Part shown: one piece after another, positions 1-4,543 of the stretch
Numbering within the stretch: position 1 is the first letter of the stretch
Layout: each line of letters begins with the position of its first letter
Origin: Actinomycetota bacterium
GTDB taxonomy: Bacteria; Actinomycetota; Acidimicrobiia; Acidimicrobiales; AC-25
Direction: 5' to 3'
Length of the DNA stretch: 5,144 nucleotides
Assembly (NCBI GenBank): GCA_005888395.1
Contig: VAXF01000167.1
Span: 1 to 5,144 of the forward strand
Program-made: the position numbers and the translations under genes
The notes under the pieces: generated by a model
The model's database searches: none
The model's input: only the letters and a program-made list of their open reading frames with translations
What the model was told of the DNA's origin: nothing

Positions 1-1
1 C

Positions 2-238
2 GCCTGTACCGGGAGCCGGCTGGCCATCAGCCTCTCGGTCGCGTCCGGCTCGGCTGCCGGGTCTGATCGACGGGCAAGGTTCCAGGCGGCGGTCGCCGCC
101 GTGGGCGAACCGGCCCGCACCGTGCTCACCGCCGACGGTGCCGACGAGCTCTTCGCGTCCACTGGCTGGCGGGGCATCCCTGGACCTGAGCGGGCTCGCG
201 TCGCCGGCTTCGTAGTCGTCGAGCCCGCGCCGAGGTAG
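2..238 (+). CDS. SAM-dependent methyltransferase, LCM family (C-terminal fragment)
   Basis: Partial gene: only the last 78 codons are inside the window, and the 5' part lies upstream. The frame is open from base 2 to a TAG at 236-238. The fragment has the layout of the C-terminal part of the TIGR00027/PF04072 family (leucine carboxyl methyltransferase-like, expanded in mycobacteria and other actinobacteria). It begins with a GSRLAISLS strand, which resembles the 'pGsrLa.sy' strand after the SAM-binding core. A helix follows (ARFQAAVAAVGEP), then a 'TADGADELFASTGWRGI' segment like the family's 'l...e....L...GW' region, and a final hydrophobic strand (VAGFVVVEPAP). Family members are thought to methylate small-molecule or carboxyl substrates with S-adenosylmethionine; the substrate here is unknown. 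The SAM-binding motifs are not in the window, so the call rests on the C-terminal pattern alone. The next gene starts 10 bp downstream on the same strand, so co-transcription is possible. Confidence 0.7.
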   Translation, partial: ACTGSRLAISLSVASGSAAGSDRRARFQAAVAAVGEPARTVLTADGADELFASTGWRGIPGPERARVAGFVVVEPAPR

Positions 239-248
239 AACGCAGGCC

Positions 249-950
249 ATGACCGACGACGCCGAGCTCGCGGGCCTCGACCCGTTCGACCTCCTCGACC
301 GGGAGGCGGCACGCATCGAGGATCACCTCGCGGTTCTCCCAGAGGCCGAGTGGTCGCGACAGTCGCGCTGCGCGCTCTGGACGGTGCGCGACGTGCTCGC
401 CCACCTGGCCGACGCGGAGAACTACCACCGTGCCTGCCTCGACGGGGAGGTCAGCGAGTTCATCGCCGAGATGGAGGCACAGGGCGGCCACGACATCGCC
501 AGCGCGAACGCACTCGCCATCGCCGCCCTTGCCGGCCGGACGCCGCAGGATCTTCTTGCCGAGTGGAGCGACTCGAACGCCGAGACCCGGCGCCGCTTCC
601 GCGAACGCGGCGACGGGCGGATCGACACCAGCGTCGGCGACTACTCCTGCAGGTGGCAGGCCTTCCACGTGGCCGGCGAGCTCGCGACCCACGCCGACGA
701 CATGTTCGTGCCGGCGTCACCGCAGGAGCGGGCGGAGCGGCTCGCGTGGCGCGCCCGCTTCTCACGTTTCGCCCTGGCCGAGGACAAGCCCCGAGTGACG
801 ATCGTCGTCGAGGAAGGCCGCACCCGTGTCCGCGGCGAGGGCATCGAGGTGGTGGTCGACGACGACCAACTCGTCGAGGGTGTGGCGGGCCGCCTCACCG
901 AGACGGCGCTCGACCCGGCCGCCGTTGCTCTTCTCAACACGATGCCCTGA
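249..950 (+). CDS. DinB/mycothiol-dependent maleylpyruvate isomerase (MDMPI) family protein
   Basis: A 233-residue protein from an ATG; a GAGGT about 12 nt upstream (232-236) is a weak ribosome site. Residues 44-53 (WTVRDVLAHL) match the N-terminal signature of the MDMPI/TIGR03083 branch of the DinB-like four-helix fold, with H52 as a probable metal ligand. Residues 140-151 (HVAGELATHADD) match the second signature, where an acidic residue and a histidine (E144, H148) complete the metal site. The C-terminal part, after about residue 165, is a variable strand-rich region (VTIVVEEG, IEVVVDDD) that could be the small C-terminal domain seen in many members. The family includes mycothiol S-transferases and maleylpyruvate isomerase, but most actinobacterial members have no assigned substrate. 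Nothing nearby suggests gentisate degradation, so I would not name a reaction. It sits 10 bp after the methyltransferase gene and converges on the crotonase gene. Confidence 0.72.
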   Translation: MTDDAELAGLDPFDLLDREAARIEDHLAVLPEAEWSRQSRCALWTVRDVLAHLADAENYHRACLDGEVSEFIAEMEAQGGHDIASANALAIAALAGRTPQDLLAEWSDSNAETRRRFRERGDGRIDTSVGDYSCRWQAFHVAGELATHADDMFVPASPQERAERLAWRARFSRFALAEDKPRVTIVVEEGRTRVRGEGIEVVVDDDQLVEGVAGRLTETALDPAAVALLNTMP

Positions 951-1015
951 GCCGTGCGCGGCGAGAGGTCGATCGCGGCCGTTATCGCGGCTGCAATCGT
1001 CCCCTCGTCCCGCAA

Positions 1016-1834
1016 TCAGGTGCCGGTGAAGTTGGGCGGGCGCTTCTGGAGGAACGCGGTCATCGCCTCGACGAGGTCGTTGGAGCCGAGGAAGGCCGAG
1101 TTCCAGACGGCGACGTAGTCGAGGGCTTCCTCGACCGAGCGGCCCTCACCGGCGCGGAGCACCGCTTTGGTGCCCTGCACGGCCAGCGGCGAGTTGGCGG
1201 CGATCTCGCCCGCGAGGTCGAGGGCGGCCTTGTGCAGCGACTCGACGTCGGGCAGCACGTCGTTGACGAGCCCGATCTCGCGCGCGCGGTCCGCGGTGAT
1301 GTCCTTGCCCGTGAACGCGAGCTCGGCAACGTGGCCGCGCGCGAGGATCGCCGGCAGGCGTTGGAGCGTGCCGAGGTCGGCCACGATGGCGATCTTCGTC
1401 TCGCGCACCGAGAACACGGCATCGGCCGCCGCGAGCCGGATGTCGCAGGCCGAGATGAGGTCGATGCCGCCGCCGATGCAATACCCGTGCACAGCGGCGA
1501 TCACGGGCTTGGGGCAGTCCGCGACGGCCGTGAATGCCCGCTGCCAGCGCTTGAGCGAGCGGTAGCCGGCCAGCCGGCGGGAAGCCTCCGAGCCGCCCGC
1601 GCCCTCGCTCGTGAGGTCGCCCGCGGTCATCTCCTTGAGGTCGAGCCCGACGGTGAAGGCCCGCCCGCGGGCCGCGATGACGATGGCGCGCACGTCGGCG
1701 TCGTCGGACAGCTCCTCGATGGCGGAGCGCACCCCGTCGAAGAAGGCCCGCCCCATCGCGTTGCGGCGGTCGGGGTTGTCGAGCCAGAGCGTGGCGACGT
1801 GGCCGTCGCGCTCGACGGCGATCCCGTCGCTCAC
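1016..1834 (-). CDS. Crotonase-family enzyme, probable delta3,5-delta2,4-dienoyl-CoA isomerase
   Basis: A 272-residue protein of normal length for a single-domain enoyl-CoA hydratase/isomerase. GTG at 1832-1834 is chosen as start because it overlaps the stop of the upstream gene (GTGA) and gives the usual N terminus, a short strand then VATLWLDNPDRRNAM. The crotonase signature is clear: GLDLKEM (63-69) and HGYCIGGGIDL (116-126) supply the two oxyanion-hole amides. Active-site residues resemble dienoyl-CoA isomerase (ECH1) rather than hydratase: D125, E145 and D153 have the same spacing as rat ECH1 D176, E196 and D204, and ADLGTLQRLP (152-161) closely matches the ECH1 block. Such enzymes move double bonds of 3,5-dienoyl-CoA during beta-oxidation of unsaturated fatty acids. 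The family is clear; the exact reaction is inferred from these residues. The preceding gene encodes a small membrane protein with which it is probably translationally coupled. Confidence 0.88.
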   Translation of the reverse strand: MSDGIAVERDGHVATLWLDNPDRRNAMGRAFFDGVRSAIEELSDDADVRAIVIAARGRAFTVGLDLKEMTAGDLTSEGAGGSEASRRLAGYRSLKRWQRAFTAVADCPKPVIAAVHGYCIGGGIDLISACDIRLAAADAVFSVRETKIAIVADLGTLQRLPAILARGHVAELAFTGKDITADRAREIGLVNDVLPDVESLHKAALDLAGEIAANSPLAVQGTKAVLRAGEGRSVEEALDYVAVWNSAFLGSNDLVEAMTAFLQKRPPNFTGT

Positions 1835-2256
1835 CGCGAGTGCATCCGCCAGGAGTCGGGATGGAGGGTGAAGGCGGTGATGCCGACGGCGAAGACGGCT
1901 TCGAGGATCCAGTGGTTGCCGACGTCGGCGAGGCGGCACATGACCGCGAGGCCGACGATGGGAAGGCACAGCGCGGCCGACGTCCAGAGCGCCCAGCGCC
2001 GGCGGAACAGCAGGCCGACGGTGGTGGCCATGATCGCCCACGACACCAGGACGAGCAGCGGCTCGATCCACGTCGGCGGTTGCGGGTGCTGGGGCCCGTA
2101 GGCGCTCAGCCACATCGCGAACGCGAGGTAGCCGAGCCACGTGAGCTGGAGGGCGCGACCGGCGCCGGTGGCGGCGGTCGGCGACGGGCGCCGTCGTGGC
2201 CGCCACCCTGTTTGCCGCGGGGTCTCGGAGGACCGCGTGAGCATGTCAGTCGTCAT
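1831..2256 (-). CDS. Small four-helix membrane protein, function unknown
   Basis: A 141-residue protein from ATG at 2254-2256. I do not recognise a family. The first 34 residues are polar and arginine-rich (RPRRRP at 19-24). Four hydrophobic segments follow at about residues 36-53, 64-84, 89-107 and 114-132. The loop RRRW (85-88) after the second segment is positively charged, which suggests an inside N terminus with both termini and the RRR loop in the cytoplasm. The tail LHPDSWRMHSR is short and soluble. An alternative start at the internal Met5 would remove only four residues. Its TGA overlaps the GTG start of the crotonase gene by 4 nt, so the two form an operon. No Shine-Dalgarno sequence is visible upstream of the ATG, which fits a leaderless message. 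Longer ATG-free extension of this frame opposite the plus-strand genes is a high-GC shadow. Confidence 0.7.
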   Translation of the reverse strand: MTTDMLTRSSETPRQTGWRPRRRPSPTAATGAGRALQLTWLGYLAFAMWLSAYGPQHPQPPTWIEPLLVLVSWAIMATTVGLLFRRRWALWTSAALCLPIVGLAVMCRLADVGNHWILEAVFAVGITAFTLHPDSWRMHSR

Positions 2257-2263
2257 GCGCGCG

Positions 2264-2269
2264 ATCGTA
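2264..2269 (-). promoter_or_regulatory. Possible -10 element of a leaderless promoter for the minus-strand operon
   Basis: Read on the minus strand the hexamer is TACGAT, which fits the actinobacterial TAnnnT -10 consensus. It ends 7 nt before the A of the ATG at 2256, so transcription would start at or next to the start codon. The absence of a ribosome-binding site there agrees with a leaderless transcript. No -35 element was assigned. A six-base match is weak evidence by itself. Confidence 0.35.
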
Positions 2270-2274
2270 CGCCG

Positions 2275-2916
2275 GTGGTGGACCTCGCCAACGCCGCCGT
2301 CTTCCTCGACTTCGACGGCACCATCACCGAGGCCGACGTGGGCGTCCACCTGCTCGAGCGGCTCGGTGACCCCGCCTGGCGGCAGGTCGAGGACCTCTAC
2401 TTCAGCGGCGCCATCGGGAGCCGCGAATGCCTCGAGCAGGAGTGGGCCCTGCTGCCCCGCGACGAGGCCGCGCTGCGCCGGGTCGCCGCCGAGGTGCCGC
2501 TCGACCCGGGGCTGGGTGACCTGGTGACCAGCCTGCGCCACGCGGGTGCCGAGGTCACCGTCGTGTCGGACGGATTCGGCTTCTACGTCGCCGACGCCGT
2601 TGCGCGCTTTGGGCTCGACGTCCTCACCAACGAGGTCGACTTCGGCACAGGACGCCTCGAGTTTCCCAACCTCGACAGGTGCTGCCCGTGCTCGACGTGT
2701 GGCACGTGCAAGCAGGCGCCGCTCAAGGACGCGCAGCGCCGCGGGCGGCACACGATCTTCGTGGGCGACGGCGCGAGTGACCGCAAGGCGGCGCTGCTGG
2801 CCGACGTCCTGTTCGCCAAGGGTGAGCTGGCGGACTGGTGCGAGGAGGTCGAGGTGGCCTACACGCCGTTCCGGCGACTGCGCGACGTCGGTCTGGCTCT
2901 CGGACTGCGTCAGTAG
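2275..2916 (+). CDS. HAD superfamily (subclass IB) phosphatase, MtnX-like
   Basis: A 213-residue phosphatase. The only sensible starts are tandem GTG codons at 2275 and 2278; no in-frame ATG gives a suitable N terminus, and no Shine-Dalgarno sequence is visible. All HAD motifs are present: motif I DFDGT (D12 nucleophile, D14), motif II S98 in VTVVSDG, motif III K146, and motif IV GDGASD (164-169). The helical insert between motifs I and II (about 20-80) is the C1 cap of type IB members. The overall pattern, including a cysteine cluster just before the motif III lysine (C136, C137, C139, C142, C145), resembles MtnX (2-hydroxy-3-keto-5-methylthiopentenyl-1-phosphate phosphatase) and PHOSPHO1-like enzymes. 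No other methionine-salvage gene is visible, so the substrate is left open. It lies 48 bp ahead of sufD on the same strand and 18 bp from the divergent minus-strand operon. Confidence 0.82.
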   Translation: MVDLANAAVFLDFDGTITEADVGVHLLERLGDPAWRQVEDLYFSGAIGSRECLEQEWALLPRDEAALRRVAAEVPLDPGLGDLVTSLRHAGAEVTVVSDGFGFYVADAVARFGLDVLTNEVDFGTGRLEFPNLDRCCPCSTCGTCKQAPLKDAQRRGRHTIFVGDGASDRKAALLADVLFAKGELADWCEEVEVAYTPFRRLRDVGLALGLRQ

Positions 2917-2922
2917 ACTCCT

Positions 2923-2952
2923 GCGACGGGGCCGCGTGGCCCCCGTTGTCGC
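2923..2952 (+). other. GC-rich hairpin between the phosphatase gene and sufD
   Basis: Bases 2928-2933 (GGGGCC) pair with 2938-2943 (GGCCCC) around a GCGT loop. Outside them GCGAC (2923-2927) pairs with GTCGC (2948-2952), leaving a 4-nt bulge on the 3' side. It starts 6 nt after the phosphatase stop and ends directly before the sufD ribosome site. There is no T-run, so it is not a classic intrinsic terminator. It could weaken read-through, stabilise a processed end, or affect sufD translation. Confidence 0.35.
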
Positions 2953-2953
2953 G

Positions 2954-2958
2954 AGGAG
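2954..2958 (+). promoter_or_regulatory. sufD: Ribosome-binding site that fixes the sufD start
   Basis: AGGAG lies 6 nt before the CTG at 2965, the normal spacing. It is the main reason for placing the sufD start at a CTG codon, since no ATG, GTG or TTG occurs in frame until 3193. Confidence 0.6.
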
Positions 2959-2964
2959 CACCTG

Positions 2965-4152
2965 CTGAGCAGCTTCACCGCCGAAGTCGTCGATGCGCTG
3001 TCGGGCCCCGACTGGCTGCGGCGGCGCCGGTCGGACGCGTTCGACAGCTTCTCGGCGGCCGCGCTCCCCACCGAGGCCGAGGAGGTCTGGCGCTATAGCC
3101 GCATCTCGGAGCTCGACCTCGACCGCTACGAGCCCGCGCTCGACGGTGCGGGCCCGCGCGTCGAGGTCGACCCCGCGCTCGAGGCTCGCGGGGTGGTCGT
3201 CGGCAACCTGGGCGACGTCGACGACGGCGACGACGTGCTCGGGGCGGTCGCCGGCGCGGCGGTGGACGCGTTCGTCGAGCTCAACGTCGCCTTCCTGGTG
3301 GCGCCGTTGCTCGTGCGCGTCCCCGACGGGCTCGCCGTGGAGGAGCCGATCATCGTCGAGCACCGGTTCGAGGCCGGCGGCGCCGCGATGTTCCCGAGGT
3401 TGGTGGTCCAGGTCGGTCGCGACGCCGAGGTGACCGTGATCGAGCGTCACGTGTCGGGCGACGTCGACGGCCTCGTGGTCCCCGTGACCGAGCTCGACGT
3501 CGCCGAGGCCGGCCGGCTCCGCTACGTCGACGTGCAGGTGCTCGGCCCTCGCGTGTGGCAGGTGGCCTACCAGGCGAGCCGCGTGGCGCGCGACGCCACC
3601 CTGCAGGCGTCGGCAGTCGCGCTCGGGGGGAGTTACGCGCGGTTGCGCACTGACTCCCGGCTCGTCGGCAAAGGAGCTTCGAGCCAACTGCTCGCGGTGT
3701 ACTTCGGCGAGGGCGAGCAGATGCACGACTTCCGCACGATGCAGGACCACGCCGCGCCGAATACGACCAGCGACCTCTTGTTCAAGGGTGCGGTGCAGGA
3801 CCGGGCCCGGTCGGTGTACTCGGGCCTCATCCGCGTTCGGAAGGAGGCGATGGGCACCAACGCTTTCCAGACCAACCGCAACCTGGTGCTTTCCGAGGGC
3901 GCCCACGCCGACTCCGTGCCGAACCTCGAGATCGAGGCCAACGACGTGCGCTGCAGCCACGCGTCCGCCGTCGGTCCGATCGACGCCGAACAGCTCTACT
4001 ACCTCGAGAGCCGCGGCGTTCCCCCCGACGTCGCCGAACGCCTGATCGTGCTCGGCTTCTTCGACGAGGTGATCGACCGGCTCCCGGTCGGCCCGTTCGA
4101 GCGCGAGCTACGGGCCGACATCGCCGGCAAGCTGGAGCGGAGGAGCGCCTGA
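2965..4152 (+). CDS. sufD: SufD, Fe-S cluster assembly scaffold protein
   Basis: SufD partners SufB and the ATPase SufC in the cytoplasmic SUF complex that builds Fe-S clusters. From CTG 2965 the protein has 395 residues, normal for actinobacterial SufD. The N-terminal helical region contains EEVWRYSRI (39-47), matching the conserved 'EeWRYT' block. The parallel beta-helix core follows, and the C-terminal helical domain carries CSHASAVGPID (330-340) and LYYLESRGVP. H332 corresponds to E. coli SufD H360, which takes part in cluster assembly at the SufB-SufD interface. No ATG, GTG or TTG is in frame between the upstream stop and GTG 3193, and starting at 3193 would lose 76 residues including the WRY block. 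CTG 2965, 6 nt after AGGAG, is therefore preferred; CTG 2962 is too close to that site. The stop overlaps the next gene's ATG by one base. Confidence 0.93.
   Translation: MSSFTAEVVDALSGPDWLRRRRSDAFDSFSAAALPTEAEEVWRYSRISELDLDRYEPALDGAGPRVEVDPALEARGVVVGNLGDVDDGDDVLGAVAGAAVDAFVELNVAFLVAPLLVRVPDGLAVEEPIIVEHRFEAGGAAMFPRLVVQVGRDAEVTVIERHVSGDVDGLVVPVTELDVAEAGRLRYVDVQVLGPRVWQVAYQASRVARDATLQASAVALGGSYARLRTDSRLVGKGASSQLLAVYFGEGEQMHDFRTMQDHAAPNTTSDLLFKGAVQDRARSVYSGLIRVRKEAMGTNAFQTNRNLVLSEGAHADSVPNLEIEANDVRCSHASAVGPIDAEQLYYLESRGVPPDVAERLIVLGFFDEVIDRLPVGPFERELRADIAGKLERRSA
4139..4145 (+). promoter_or_regulatory. Strong ribosome-binding site for the Rieske ferredoxin gene
   Basis: GGAGGAG lies inside the end of sufD, 6 nt before the ATG at 4152. 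With the TGATG stop/start overlap it indicates efficient translation, possibly coupled to sufD. sufC, by contrast, lacks a comparable free site. Confidence 0.65.
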
Positions 4153-4466
4153 TGGCGAACGACGAGGTGCTCTGCCGGCTCGACGAGCTCGCCTCGGGGG
4201 AGGCCCGCCGGTTCGAGGTCGGCCGGCACCAGCTGTGCGTCGTGCGCATCGGCGACGAGGTCTACGTGATCGGTGACCGGTGCAGCCACGCCGACTACTC
4301 CCTGTCCGAGGGCGAGATCTATGCCGACGAACGTGAAATCGAATGCTGGAAGCACGGCAGCACGTTCTCGCTGGAGACGGGGGAGCCGCAGTCGCTGCCA
4401 GCGACGCAATCGGTGCCGACCTACCGCGTCCACATAGACGACGGCAACGTCGTGGTGGCCCTATGA
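4152..4466 (+). CDS. Rieske [2Fe-2S] ferredoxin-like protein (non-heme oxygenase ferredoxin type)
   Basis: A 104-residue, single-domain Rieske protein without a signal peptide or membrane anchor, so probably cytoplasmic. Both cluster-binding boxes are intact: C44-x-H46 (CSH) and C65-x2-H68 (CWKH), 18 residues apart, and the usual GSTF follows the second box. Length and motif spacing match the ferredoxin subunits of aromatic-ring dioxygenases. No oxygenase or reductase gene is nearby. Its position between sufD and sufC, in a one-base overlap with sufD, suggests a role with the SUF system, perhaps electron supply for cluster assembly or a cluster-carrying partner. A Rieske-type gene at this place is, as I recall, also found in Streptomyces suf clusters. 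The role is inferred from context; the fold and cluster type are seen directly. Confidence 0.9.
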   Translation: MANDEVLCRLDELASGEARRFEVGRHQLCVVRIGDEVYVIGDRCSHADYSLSEGEIYADEREIECWKHGSTFSLETGEPQSLPATQSVPTYRVHIDDGNVVVAL

Positions 4467-4543
4467 GCGAGCCGAAGGCGAGCGAATCAAAGGACAGAGT
4501 GCCCCGCTCAGCGGGGCGGCCGCCGAAGGCGGCCACCCGATGA
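4463..4543 (+). CDS. Possible 26-residue coupling ORF between the Rieske gene and sufC
   Basis: The ATG at 4463 overlaps the Rieske TGA (ATGA), and the ORF's TGA at 4541-4543 overlaps the sufC ATG (ATGA). Ribosomes finishing the Rieske gene could thus translate it and deliver themselves to the sufC start, which has no free Shine-Dalgarno sequence. The peptide is basic and low-complexity (MSEPKASESK, later PRSAGRPPKAATR) and resembles no family I know. It may be a by-product of the inserted sequence, with any function lying in translation rather than in the peptide. An internal AAAGGA (4489-4494) precedes an in-frame GTG at 4499. Confidence 0.25.
   Translation: MSEPKASESKDRVPRSAGRPPKAATR
4501..4534 (+). 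other. Two abutting perfect hairpins upstream of sufC
   Basis: The first hairpin is GCCCCGC (4501-4507), loop TCA, GCGGGGC (4511-4517). The second is GGCCGCC (4518-4524), loop GAA, GGCGGCC (4528-4534). Each has a 7-bp perfect stem and a 3-nt loop, with no base between them. They end 5 nt before the sufC ATG and include the only weak Shine-Dalgarno-like bases there (AAGGCGG). There is no T-run for termination. Likely effects are lower or coupled translation of sufC, or protection of the upstream mRNA. Confidence 0.55.

Noticed and set aside
951..1015. Possible bidirectional terminator in the convergent gap
   Set aside because: Only a short stem with a G-T pair (GGCCG/CGGCT) and a direct repeat ATCGCGG were found. 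There is no T-run and no convincing hairpin.
350..2101. A 583-codon plus-strand open frame
   Set aside because: It overlaps the DinB-family gene in another frame and lies opposite the crotonase and membrane-protein genes. Its translation is low-complexity and arginine/proline-rich, with no recognisable domain.
1840..2274. N-terminal extension of the phosphatase reading frame upstream of the GTG codons
   Set aside because: The frame is open, but the extension is low-complexity, lies opposite the membrane-protein gene and precedes motif I by far more than is usual in HAD-IB enzymes.
1831..3960. A 709-codon minus-strand open frame running opposite the phosphatase gene and sufD
   Set aside because: Only its last 141 codons form a plausible protein (the membrane protein). 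The rest is antisense to well-recognised genes and has the biased composition (rich in H, R, V, E, D, G) of a high-GC shadow frame.
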